A stretch of 64,000 nt of DNA from Dyella sp. A6 (GTDB taxonomy: Bacteria > Pseudomonadota > Gammaproteobacteria > Xanthomonadales > Rhodanobacteraceae): contig NZ_CP132911.1 in assembly GCF_036320485.1 (NCBI RefSeq), forward strand, positions 1 through 64,000, read 5' to 3'. Position numbers and translations under genes: made by a program. Below the pieces are notes generated by a model. It did not search any database. It was given only the letters and a program-made list of their open reading frames with translations, and was not told the origin of the DNA. Shown here one piece after another: positions 37,037 through 44,753 of this stretch (position 1 is the stretch's first letter; each line of letters opens with the position of its first letter).

Positions 37037-37073
37037 GTGTATCAATACAACAATACACATGGAGCGAAGTCAA
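37035..37073 (-). promoter_or_regulatory. GntR promoter with overlapping operator, touching the start codon
   Basis: On the minus strand, TTGACT (37073-37068) and TTGTAT (37050-37045) are 17 bases apart. A start point about seven bases further on would fall near 37038, only two bases before the ATG at 37036. An inverted repeat, ATGTGTAT at 37035-37042 and ATACACAT at 37053-37060, brackets the -10 box. Repressor bound there would block RNA polymerase. No Shine-Dalgarno sequence fits in the leader. Confidence 0.6.
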
Positions 37074-37236
37074 GCAGGCCAGAGGTCACGTTTCGGGGCG
37101 AATGCGGAAAGCATGGCCGGGACATGACCCGGCCAGCTGCGTGCTGGCTGTGCTGTACGACGTGACAATGCGATGACGTGGGCATCGCGACCGGGCTGTC
37201 ATTCGCCCGATTTGCCGCATCGCCTACAATGGCGTC

Positions 37237-38004
37237 ATGAAAATCGCTTCGTGGAACGTGAATTCGCTGAAGGTGCGTCTGCCGCACCTGCTGCAATGGC
37301 TGGAAGAGGCCAGGCCGGACGTGGTGGCCCTGCAGGAAACCAAGCTGGAAGACGCGAAGTTTCCCGTCGACGAGCTGGCCGCCGCCGGTTACCGCAGTGT
37401 CTATGCGGGGCAGAAGACCTACAACGGTGTGGCGATCATTGCCCGCGACGAACCGCGCGACGTGGTGACCGATATTCCTGGCCTGGACGATCCGCAGCGG
37501 CGCATCCTCGCCGCCACCGTGGGCGACCTGCGGGTGGTCGACCTGTACGTGGTCAACGGCAAGGCGGTCGACGACGAGAAGTACGTCTACAAGCTGCACT
37601 GGCTGGAGCGTGTGCGTGAGTTTCTCGCCGCCGAACTGCAGCGTCATCCGAAACTGGTGGTGCTGGGCGACTTCAACATCGCGCCTGACGACCGCGACGT
37701 CTATGACCCGGTCGGCTGGGGCGAGGACATCCTGTGTTCGCCGCCCGAGCGCGCCGCGCTGAAAGCGATCACCGACCTGGGCCTGCACGACAGCTTCCGG
37801 CTGTTCGAGCCGGAGGCCGGCCACTTCAGCTGGTGGGACTACCGGCAGGCGGCGTTCCGGCGCAACATGGGCCTGCGCATCGACCTGATCCTGATCGGCG
37901 AAGCGCTGAAGCCGGCAGCCATGGCGGCGGCCATCGACCGTACGCCCCGTCGCTGGGAGCGTCCTTCCGACCACACGCCGGTAACGCTGGACCTGGATAT
38001 CTGA
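37237..38004 (+). CDS. xthA: Exodeoxyribonuclease III
   Basis: This is the main AP endonuclease and 3'-5' exonuclease of base-excision repair. The 255-residue product has the EEP-fold landmarks: MKIASWNVNSLKVRLPHLL, the metal-binding Glu in VVALQETKLED near residue 34, VVLGDFNIAPDDRDVYDP near 145, and the catalytic C-terminal SDHTPVTLDLDI. Length is normal. The following gene starts inside its stop codon (TGATG overlap), so the two are translated together. Confidence 0.95.
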   Translation: MKIASWNVNSLKVRLPHLLQWLEEARPDVVALQETKLEDAKFPVDELAAAGYRSVYAGQKTYNGVAIIARDEPRDVVTDIPGLDDPQRRILAATVGDLRVVDLYVVNGKAVDDEKYVYKLHWLERVREFLAAELQRHPKLVVLGDFNIAPDDRDVYDPVGWGEDILCSPPERAALKAITDLGLHDSFRLFEPEAGHFSWWDYRQAAFRRNMGLRIDLILIGEALKPAAMAAAIDRTPRRWERPSDHTPVTLDLDI

Positions 38005-38678
38005 TGACTGACAAAGCCGATTGGCCCAGCTCGCTGGACGACAACGAACTGGACGAACTCGATCGCTACCTGCGCGCCCATGCCCAGGAGGGCGACGGCC
38101 GCCTGCTGCTTGACGGCGTGCACGGCATGCTCAGCGCGCTGACCGTCGGGCCGATGCAGGTGCTGCCGGAAGAGTGGCTGCCCGAGATCCTGCATGAACC
38201 CTTCACCGACGAGGACGAAGGCAACCGGGTGCTGGCATTGCTGGCCAAGCTCAACGACTCGATCAGTGCCGAGCTGGAACTGGATGCCTACGAGCCGATT
38301 CTCGGCGAAGTGGAAACCGATGCCGGCATGGTGCTGTCCGCCGCGGGCTGGTGCGAGGGCTTCAGCCGCGGCATCGACCTGCGCGCGGGGCTGTGGGAGA
38401 AGCGTCTGGCTGACGACCCCTCGCTGATGGAAATGCTCGGTCCGGTGATGGCGCTGGCAGTGGATGAAGGCATCCTCAGTGCCGAAGCCGAGTTCGAACG
38501 GCTCACCGAGGACGAGTACGACGAATGCCTGTCGCAACTGCCGGCGGTGCTGCTCGCCGTGAACAGCTACTGGTACCAGCACCCGGTCACCGAGGCCGAA
38601 GTCGATGCCGCTGTCCAGCATGCCGATGGGGGCGAACGCACGCCACCGCGCCAGCGCAGCGGTCACTGGGTGCATTAG
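38004..38678 (+). CDS. UPF0149 (YecA/YgfB) family protein
   Basis: The 224-residue acidic protein has the UPF0149 fold signatures: SLDDNELDELDRYLRAHA at the N-terminus, LLDGVHGMLSALTVGP near 35, and MVLSAAGWCEGFSRGIDLR near 110. Its biochemical role is not established, and it lacks the C-terminal SEC-C metal-binding motif found in some relatives. Its ATG overlaps the xthA stop by one base, so it is probably cotranslated with the repair nuclease; that pairing is the only functional hint. Confidence 0.85.
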   Translation: MTDKADWPSSLDDNELDELDRYLRAHAQEGDGRLLLDGVHGMLSALTVGPMQVLPEEWLPEILHEPFTDEDEGNRVLALLAKLNDSISAELELDAYEPILGEVETDAGMVLSAAGWCEGFSRGIDLRAGLWEKRLADDPSLMEMLGPVMALAVDEGILSAEAEFERLTEDEYDECLSQLPAVLLAVNSYWYQHPVTEAEVDAAVQHADGGERTPPRQRSGHWVH

Positions 38679-38869
38679 GGACAAGCGAAAGACATGGTCT
38701 AAGGGCGCCAGGCAGGCATTGTTCGCCCGGTGTTCTCCTGGCTTCGCAGTTTCTCTTCCCTCACGCCGGGCCTTGTAGTGCTGGCGAAACAATCCGTTCC
38801 GCCGGCACGACTTGGATCGCGAGGTCGATGAGCGCATCTTGGCGCCATCGTTTCCACAGGAGTCAGATC

Positions 38870-39703
38870 ATGAGCGAGCGCCATATCCGCCATCGCGTGC
38901 GCGGCGTCGACACTGCCGACGGTGCCGGGGTCAAGCTGAAGCGCATCATCGGCCAGCCGATGCTGGACACGCTGGATCCGTTCCTGTTGTTGGACGAGTT
39001 CCGTTCCGACAGCGCCGACGACTACATCGCCGGCTTCCCCGAGCATCCGCACCGCGGCTTCGAGACGGTCACCTACATGCTGGCCGGCCACATGCGTCAC
39101 GGCGACAACCACGGCAACCGCGGCGACCTCGGTCCCGGCAGCGTGCAGTGGATGACCGCCGGACGCGGCATCCTGCATTCGGAGATGCCGCAGCAGGAGA
39201 ACGGCCTGATGTGGGGCTTCCAGCTATGGGTGAACCTGCCGGCGAAAGACAAGATGACCGCACCGCGCTACCAGGACATCGCCCCCGGACGGATTCCTTC
39301 CGTGCAGTTGGCCGAGGGCGTGCAGGCAAAGGTGATCGCAGGTGAAATGGCGGGTGTCACCGGCCCGGTCGAAGGCATTGCCACCGCGCCGATCTACCTC
39401 GACCTTGCGCTAGATCCGGGCGCGCGGGCGGTCATTCCGCTGCCGTCCGGGCATCAGGCCTTTGCCTATGTGTTCGACGGCGAAGCCGCCGAGGTGGCCG
39501 GCGCGCGCCTCGGGCGCAGCGAGCTGGCGGTGCTTTCCGAGGGCGAGAGTGTGACGGTTGCCGGTGGCGAGTCTCCCACGCGGGTGTTGCTGGTCGCAGG
39601 CAAGCCTTTGCAGGAGCCGGTGGCGCGCTACGGCCCGTTCGTGATGAACACGCCCGAGCAGATCCACGAGGCGATCGCCGACTTCCGCGCCGGGCGCTTC
39701 TGA
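38870..39703 (+). CDS. Pirin family protein
   Basis: The 277-residue bicupin has the pirin N-terminal features: DPFLLLDEFRSDSADDYIAGF near residue 38, FPEHPHRGFETVTYMLAGHMRHGDNHG near 60 with the metal-binding His residues, and GSVQWMTAGRGILHSEMPQ. The C-terminal cupin ends MNTPEQIHEAIADFRAGRF. Bacterial pirins include quercetin dioxygenase-like enzymes and redox or metabolic regulators; the function here is unknown. The ATG at 38870 has CAGGAG about eight bases upstream. It stands alone and converges on gluconokinase. Confidence 0.92.
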   Translation: MSERHIRHRVRGVDTADGAGVKLKRIIGQPMLDTLDPFLLLDEFRSDSADDYIAGFPEHPHRGFETVTYMLAGHMRHGDNHGNRGDLGPGSVQWMTAGRGILHSEMPQQENGLMWGFQLWVNLPAKDKMTAPRYQDIAPGRIPSVQLAEGVQAKVIAGEMAGVTGPVEGIATAPIYLDLALDPGARAVIPLPSGHQAFAYVFDGEAAEVAGARLGRSELAVLSEGESVTVAGGESPTRVLLVAGKPLQEPVARYGPFVMNTPEQIHEAIADFRAGRF

Positions 39704-39739
39704 TCGCAACCGATCGCGTCCGGATCGGGCGCGACCACG

Positions 39740-40276
39740 TCAGGCACGCTGTGTCGTGACAGCCAGCCATTGCCGCGCCCGGGCGACCAGTTCGTCCGGT
39801 GCGGCGGGTTGCAGCACAAGCGCATTTTCGTCCGGGCCCGGCAGCTCCAGTGTGCTGAGCTGGCTGTCCAGCAGCGACGCCGGCATGAAGTGCTCGCGTT
39901 GCTGCATCCGGCGTGCCAGCTCGGTGGTCGGCACCGACAGGCAGATGAAGCGCAGCGCCCCGGCCTGGCGCAGCACGTCGCGGTAATCGCGCTTCAGTGC
40001 CGAGCAGGCCGCCACCGCGCTGTGTCCTTCGTGCAGGTGGCTGGCGATCCAGTCGCGCACGGCCGCAAGCCACGGTGCGCGGTCGGCATCGCGCAGCGGC
40101 AGGCCGGCGCGCATGCGGGCGATGTTGCCGGGCGGGTGCAGGTCGTCGCCTTCGAGAAACGGCCAGCCCTCAGTTTTTGCCAGGGTCCTGCCGATACTGC
40201 TTTTACCGCTGCCGGAGACGCCCATGACGATCACGCCGACGGGACAGTGGGTGCTGATGCGTGATCTGTCGCTCAT
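39740..40276 (-). CDS. gntK: Gluconokinase
   Basis: GntK phosphorylates D-gluconate to 6-phosphogluconate for the Entner-Doudoroff and pentose phosphate routes. The 178-residue P-loop kinase has VMGVSGSGKSSIGRTLA near residue 18, FLEGDDLHPPGNIARM near 38, CSALKRDYRDVLR near 90 and the lid region FICLSVPTTELARRMQQREHF. Length is normal for the small thermosensitive-type enzyme. No gluconate transporter or regulator adjoins it. It converges on the pirin gene across 36 bases. Confidence 0.93.
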   Translation of the reverse strand: MSDRSRISTHCPVGVIVMGVSGSGKSSIGRTLAKTEGWPFLEGDDLHPPGNIARMRAGLPLRDADRAPWLAAVRDWIASHLHEGHSAVAACSALKRDYRDVLRQAGALRFICLSVPTTELARRMQQREHFMPASLLDSQLSTLELPGPDENALVLQPAAPDELVARARQWLAVTTQRA

Positions 40277-40418
40277 ATCCGTTGCGGAGTGTACGTGGAG
40301 GCTTGAAATACGCCATGGATCGTCGTTAAATAAAAATTAATCCAAACAGGTTCAATCGCCTGTAGACTGTTTCTACTCAATCAACGCTAAAAACAAACTG
40401 TAAAGTATTGTTTTATAT
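40277..40418. promoter_or_regulatory. AT-rich divergent promoter region
   Basis: These 142 bases between gntK and the SPFH gene are strikingly AT-rich for this genome. They contain a nested inverted repeat (AAACAG at 40345-40350 with CTGTTT at 40368-40373, and ACAGG with CCTGT inside it). The run TTTTATATATG leads straight into the SPFH start codon with no Shine-Dalgarno sequence. Promoters for both directions must lie here, but I cannot place them precisely. Confidence 0.45.
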
Positions 40419-40871
40419 ATGATCCTCTGGGCCGCCCTACTGCTTTCGCTTGCCGCCATCGCATTCAGCGCGGTGAAGCGAGTGCCTGTGGGCCAGGTCT
40501 ACAGCCTGCACCGCCACGGCAAGCCGCTGCGCTTGCTGCAGCCGGGTACGCATGTGGTGCTGCCCTGGCTGGACCGGGTGGCGCATCGTATCGATCTGGG
40601 TGGACGGGTGCTGCGCTTCGAGCAGCCGCTGGCCGACGCGCGCGATGTGCGCGGTACGGTGTACTGGCAGGTGCTGGAGCCGGAACGTGCCGACGCCATG
40701 ATCGATCAGGCCGATCAGCTGATCCGTCATGGCGCGCTGGAAGCCTTGCAGGGCGAGACGCAGGCCCATCCGGACGGACAGGCGCTGGGTACGGCGCTCA
40801 AGCAGAGCCTTAATGGCCTGTTGCGCGAGCGCGGCGTGATGGTGACCCGGGTGGAGCTGGAGCTCGCCTGA
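40419..40871 (+). CDS. Minimal SPFH/slipin-like membrane protein
   Basis: The 150-residue product has an N-terminal membrane helix (MILWAALLLSLAAIAFSAVKR). A truncated SPFH-like domain follows: VPVGQVYSLHRHGKPLRLLQPGTHVVLPWLDRVAHRIDL, then an amphipathic stretch ending VMVTRVELELA. Normal slipins exceed 250 residues and carry a long coiled coil that is absent here. The ATG has no Shine-Dalgarno sequence, only TTTTATAT before it, so it may be leaderless or start inefficiently. A terminator separates it from rsmG. Family assignment is moderate; function is unknown. Confidence 0.65.
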   Translation: MILWAALLLSLAAIAFSAVKRVPVGQVYSLHRHGKPLRLLQPGTHVVLPWLDRVAHRIDLGGRVLRFEQPLADARDVRGTVYWQVLEPERADAMIDQADQLIRHGALEALQGETQAHPDGQALGTALKQSLNGLLRERGVMVTRVELELA

Positions 40872-40934
40872 TCCATCCGCAGGATTGCGCAGGGCTGCCC
40901 GAGAGCGCCCGCGCGGGGGGAAATTGTCCACTTC

Positions 40935-40960
40935 ACCCGCCCTACGGCGGGTTTTCCTTT
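40935..40960 (+). terminator. Intrinsic terminator after the SPFH gene
   Basis: ACCCGCC at 40935-40941 pairs with GGCGGGT at 40946-40952 across CTAC, followed by TTTTCCTTTTT. It separates the SPFH gene from rsmG. Confidence 0.75.
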
Positions 40961-41012
40961 TTGGCGGTCCGGCCGGATACTGCACGGTCCGCCCCAGCTA
41001 CGGACCGTCCGC

Positions 41013-41639
41013 ATGACCGCACGCGCCAACCTGCACCGCCAGCTCGAACAGGGCGTGGCCGCGCTTGGCCTGACGCTGCCGGCCGGTGCGCTGGAACGCC
41101 TGCTGGACTACCAGGCGCTGCTGGAGCGCTGGAACGGCGCGTACAACCTCACCGCGATCCGCGACCCGGCCGAGATGGTCACCCGGCATCTGCTCGATTC
41201 GCTGGCGATCCTGCCGTTCGTCGAGGGTGCGACCCTGGCCGATCTCGGCACCGGGCCCGGCCTGCCGGGCATTCCGCTGGCGATCGCGGCACCGGGGCGG
41301 CAGGTGTTGCTGGTCGATTCCAATGGCAAGAAGGTGCGCTTCCTGCGCGAAGCGATCCGCGCGCTCAGGCTCGAAGGGGTGCGCGCGGTGCAATCGCGGG
41401 TCGAGGACGTGGAGGGGCAGTTCGACTGCATTACCGCGCGTGCCTTTGCCAGCCTGGCCGACATGCTGGGCTGGGGCGGCCACCTGTTGGCGCCGCAAGG
41501 GACCTGGCTGGCGATGAAGGGGCGGGCACCCGACGACGAGCTTCCTGGGATCCCGCCCGGCTTCGCGGTCCGCGGCATGCATGCACTGGCGGTACCGGGG
41601 CTGGACGCCGAGCGTCGGCTGGTCGTGCTCGGCCGGTGA
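41013..41639 (+). CDS. rsmG: 16S rRNA (guanine-527-N7)-methyltransferase RsmG
   Basis: RsmG methylates G527 of 16S rRNA using S-adenosylmethionine; loss gives low-level streptomycin resistance in several bacteria. The 208-residue product has RWNGAYNLTAIRDPAEMVTRHLLDSLAI near residue 35, the SAM-binding loop ADLGTGPGLPGIPLAI near 75, and ITARAFASLADMLGWGGHLL near 135. Length is normal. parA begins 77 bases downstream, and rsmG-parA-parB is a widely conserved order near bacterial origins. Confidence 0.96.
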   Translation: MTARANLHRQLEQGVAALGLTLPAGALERLLDYQALLERWNGAYNLTAIRDPAEMVTRHLLDSLAILPFVEGATLADLGTGPGLPGIPLAIAAPGRQVLLVDSNGKKVRFLREAIRALRLEGVRAVQSRVEDVEGQFDCITARAFASLADMLGWGGHLLAPQGTWLAMKGRAPDDELPGIPPGFAVRGMHALAVPGLDAERRLVVLGR

Positions 41640-41715
41640 TGCCGGCACCGGCCCATCGCAAGAGCGGCCCTGCTAATCTAGCCCTCCTTTCGATCGCGTA
41701 CGGTACCCACGACCC

Positions 41716-42573
41716 ATGGCCCGCATCATCGCCGTCGCCAACCAGAAGGGTGGTGTCGGCAAGACCACTACCGCCGTCAATCTTGCTGCTGCACTGGCCG
41801 CGGCAAAGCGCCGGGTGCTGCTGGTCGACCTGGATCCGCAGGGCAATGCCACCATGGCGTCGGGCGTGGACAAGCGGGACGCCAAGCCGAACGGCTGCGA
41901 AGTGCTGCTGGACGAGGCACCGATCGAGCAGGTCATCGTCACCACCGAGGCGCATTACGACCTACTGCCCGGCAACGGTGACCTGACCGCCGCCGAACTC
42001 AAGCTGATGGACGCGCTGGCCCGCGAGAGCCGCCTGAAGGAACAGCTGGCCAAGGTGGCTGCGCGCTACGACACGATCCTGATCGACTGTCCGCCGTCGC
42101 TGCATCTGCTGACCCTCAACGCGCTGGCCGCCGCCGATGGCCTGCTGATTCCGGTGCAGTGCGAATATTTCGCGCTGGAAGGACTTTCCAGCCTGCTCGA
42201 AACGGTCAGTGCCGTGCGCCAGCGGTTGAATCCCTCGCTGGAGATCGAAGGCCTGCTGCGGACCATGTACGACGTGCGCAACAACCTCGGCAACGAAGTC
42301 TCGGCGCAGCTCACCGCGCACTTCGGCGACAAGGTGCTGCGTTCGATCATTCCCCGCAACGTGCGTCTGGCCGAGGCGCCGAGCCATGGCCAGCCGATCC
42401 ACCTGTACGACCGCAGCTCGCGCGGCGCGATCGCCTACATTGGCCTGGCCGGCGAGATCATCCGCCGTGAACGCGGTGCACAGGCGGCGGTGAATGCGCT
42501 GCACGACATGCACGATGACGGCGTACACGAAGACGTGGCCGAGGCTGCGTCGTATCCACACCAGGAGCATTAG
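41716..42573 (+). CDS. parA: Chromosome-partitioning ATPase ParA (Soj)
   Basis: ParA binds DNA as an ATP dimer and moves ParB-parS complexes toward the cell pole. The 285-residue product has the deviant Walker A KGGVGKTTTAVNLAAAL near residue 12, the Asp switch VDLDPQGNATMASG near 38 and Walker B DTILIDCPPSLHLLTLNAL near 118. There is no N-terminal HTH, so it is the short chromosomal type. parB starts eight bases after its stop. The matching parS sites lie in recF, about 38 kb away. Confidence 0.97.
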   Translation: MARIIAVANQKGGVGKTTTAVNLAAALAAAKRRVLLVDLDPQGNATMASGVDKRDAKPNGCEVLLDEAPIEQVIVTTEAHYDLLPGNGDLTAAELKLMDALARESRLKEQLAKVAARYDTILIDCPPSLHLLTLNALAAADGLLIPVQCEYFALEGLSSLLETVSAVRQRLNPSLEIEGLLRTMYDVRNNLGNEVSAQLTAHFGDKVLRSIIPRNVRLAEAPSHGQPIHLYDRSSRGAIAYIGLAGEIIRRERGAQAAVNALHDMHDDGVHEDVAEAASYPHQEH

Positions 42574-42580
42574 GAAGCCG

Positions 42581-43453
42581 ATGGCCGCTGCGAAGAAACG
42601 AGGTCTGGGACGCGGGCTCGATGCCCTGCTGGGCGGCGAAGGTGCTGCCGCCACGGTGGCGACAGGCGAGCAGGAAGGTGAGCTGCGGACCCTGCCGATC
42701 CAGCAGATCCAGCCCGGCAAGTATCAGCCGCGCCGGCACTGGAACGAAGACGCGCTGGACGAGCTGGCCGCATCGATCAAGGCGCAGGGCCTGATCCAGC
42801 CGGTGGTGGTCCGTGCCATCGGCAAGAACAGCTACGAGCTGATTGCCGGCGAGCGCCGCTGGCGCGCCGCCCAGCGCGCGCAGATGAGCGAGATCCCGGC
42901 GCTGGTGAAGGACGTGACCGAGGCCGCCGTGCCGGCCATGGCACTGATCGAGAACATCCAGCGCCAAGACCTGACCCCGCTGGAAGAGGCCGACGCGCTG
43001 AAGCGTCTGATCGACGATTTCGGCCTCACCCATCAGCAGGCTGCCGACGCGGTGGGTCGTTCGCGCGCCTCGGTGTCCAACCTGCTTCGCCTTACCGAGC
43101 TGCCTGCACCGATCAAGCGCCTGCTTGACGATGGCAAACTCGAAATGGGGCATGCCCGCTGCCTAGTGACCCTGGACGAAGCCATCGCCCTGACCCTGGC
43201 GCGGCAGGCATCCACCCTGGGCTGGTCGGTGCGTGAACTGGAAGACGCCGCACGCAAGGCGCAGACCGCGCCGAAGGGCAAGGCGAAGGCATCCTCAGCA
43301 CGCGATCCCAATATCGATGCACTGGAGCGCGAGCTGGCCGAGCGTTTCGCGACCCGGGTCGAACTGGCGCAGGGGCGCGGTGGTCGTGGCAAGCTGGTGA
43401 TCCATTACCACAGCAACGACGAGCTTGACGGCATCCTCGGCAAGTTGCGCTGA
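42581..43453 (+). CDS. parB: Chromosome-partitioning protein ParB (Spo0J)
   Basis: ParB is a CTP-dependent clamp that loads at parS and spreads along DNA. The 290-residue product has the N-terminal ParA-contact segment KKRGLGRGLDALLGG. The CTPase domain has QPGKYQPRRHW and LIAGERRWRAAQRA, the C and P motifs, with ENIQRQDLTPLEEA after them. The HTH lies near 155-185 (LTHQQAADAVGRSRASVSNLLRLTELP). The C-terminal dimerisation domain ends LDGILGKLR. The ATG at 42581 is the family start; the frame is open upstream into parA but that part is not ParB-like. The parS palindromes at 3204 and 3828 should be its targets. Confidence 0.97.
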   Translation: MAAAKKRGLGRGLDALLGGEGAAATVATGEQEGELRTLPIQQIQPGKYQPRRHWNEDALDELAASIKAQGLIQPVVVRAIGKNSYELIAGERRWRAAQRAQMSEIPALVKDVTEAAVPAMALIENIQRQDLTPLEEADALKRLIDDFGLTHQQAADAVGRSRASVSNLLRLTELPAPIKRLLDDGKLEMGHARCLVTLDEAIALTLARQASTLGWSVRELEDAARKAQTAPKGKAKASSARDPNIDALERELAERFATRVELAQGRGGRGKLVIHYHSNDELDGILGKLR

Positions 43454-43563
43454 AAGGCGGGGAGCGCGTGGAGAGGAACGGAAGTTGAGGGTCGTCGGCC
43501 CGCAACCCTGCTCCATCGCATCGCTCGCCGTGCTGCACTCATTTTTTTCCAGGTAACACAGTC

Positions 43564-44280
43564 ATGCCCCAGCTTTCCATCGTCGTGCCGGTCTTCAACG
43601 AGCGCGACAACATTCCGCCGTTGCTGGCCGAAATCGCCGCTGCCCTGCGCGGCAAGGTCGACTACGAAGTGATCTACGTCGACGACGATTCCGCCGATGA
43701 CAGCCGCGCCGTGCTGGCCGCGCAGAAGGCCCAGCATCCGGAGTTGCGCGTGCTGCACCATGTCACCCGCAGCGGCCAGAGCACGGCGGTATGGAATGGC
43801 GTGCGCGCGGCGGCGTCGCCGTGGATCGCCACCCTGGACGGCGACGGCCAGAACGATCCGGCCGATATCCCCAACCTGCTCTCTGCCCGGTCGGCGGCTG
43901 CGTCGGAGGTGAAGCTGTTCGCCGGCTGGCGCACCACCCGGCGCGACAGTTTCAACAAGCGCATTTCATCGAAGATCGCCAACGCGGTGCGCTCGCGCAT
44001 GCTCAAGGACGCCACGCCCGACACGGGCTGCGGGCTGAAGCTGTTCGAGCGCGAGGTGTTCCTGCGCCTGCCCTATTTCGATCACATGCATCGCTACCTG
44101 CCGGCGCTGGTCAAGCGCGCCGGCTTCCAGAGCCAGAGCGTGCCGGTCGGTCACCGGCCGCGCACCGCCGGTACGTCGAAGTACGGCATGCTCGACCGCC
44201 TGTGGGTGGGTCTGGCCGACCTGCGTGGCGTGGCCTGGCTGATGCGTCGGGGCAAGGTGACCCGGGTCGAGGAAGACTGA
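43564..44280 (+). CDS. Family 2 glycosyltransferase (DPM1/ArnC-like)
   Basis: The 238-residue GT-A fold enzyme has LSIVVPVFNERDNIPPLLAEI at the N-terminus, the nucleotide-sugar motif VIYVDDDSADDSRAVL near residue 38, ATLDGDGQNDPADIPNLL near 88 with the metal-binding Asp pair, and TPDTGCGLKLFEREVFLRLPYF near 155. It resembles dolichyl- or undecaprenyl-phosphate sugar transferases but has no C-terminal membrane helices. Such genes often sit beside ArnT-type membrane transferases or lipid A genes; none is here. The lipid acceptor and sugar are unknown. Confidence 0.88.
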   Translation: MPQLSIVVPVFNERDNIPPLLAEIAAALRGKVDYEVIYVDDDSADDSRAVLAAQKAQHPELRVLHHVTRSGQSTAVWNGVRAAASPWIATLDGDGQNDPADIPNLLSARSAAASEVKLFAGWRTTRRDSFNKRISSKIANAVRSRMLKDATPDTGCGLKLFEREVFLRLPYFDHMHRYLPALVKRAGFQSQSVPVGHRPRTAGTSKYGMLDRLWVGLADLRGVAWLMRRGKVTRVEED

Positions 44281-44363
44281 AGCGGCTGATTGCCGGGTGA
44301 CATGGATCATGTTCACCTGGACTTGGCGGCGTATGCTGGAAGACCCCGTGCAGGAGGTCAGCC

Positions 44364-44732
44364 GTGGGCATCAGCATCAAACGCGTCTACGAGCCGGCAG
44401 AGCGCTCGGATGGCGTGCGCGTGCTGGTCGACCGCCTGTGGCCTCGCGGACTCAAAAAGGAAGACGCCGCGGTCGACCTGTGGTTGCGCGAGCTGGCCCC
44501 ATCCGCGGCGCTGCGAGGCTGGTTCGGGCACGATCCGGCGCGTTGGGAAGGCTTCCGTCATCGCTATGCGAGCGAACTGGATGACCAGGTCGATCTCTGG
44601 CGCCCATTGGCCCAGCAGTCGCGGCGCCAGCGGGTGACCCTGCTGTTCGGCGCGCGCGACGAGGAGCACAACAATGCCGTGGTGCTGAAGGCCTACCTGG
44701 AACACTGGCTGACCACACACGGGCCGGCATGA
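44364..44732 (+). CDS. DUF488 family protein
   Basis: The 122-residue product has the family landmarks IKRVYEPAERSDGVRVLVDRLWPRGL near residue 5, WLRELAPSAALRGWFGHDP near 40, and VTLLFGARDEEHNNAVVLKAYL near 90. DUF488 proteins are small, widespread and without a settled biochemical role. Translation starts at GTG 44364 with a perfect AGGAGG six bases upstream. It converges on the patatin gene. Confidence 0.88.
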   Translation: MGISIKRVYEPAERSDGVRVLVDRLWPRGLKKEDAAVDLWLRELAPSAALRGWFGHDPARWEGFRHRYASELDDQVDLWRPLAQQSRRQRVTLLFGARDEEHNNAVVLKAYLEHWLTTHGPA

Positions 44733-44753
44733 CGCTGTGCGGCGACGCCGGAT

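Noticed and set aside
35658..37073. 471-codon frame suggesting a long ABC ATPase with an N-terminal extension
   Set aside because: The upstream part is antisense-like, Arg/Ala-rich sequence running through the GntR gene in another frame. The ATPase begins at 36554 with a good ribosome-binding site.
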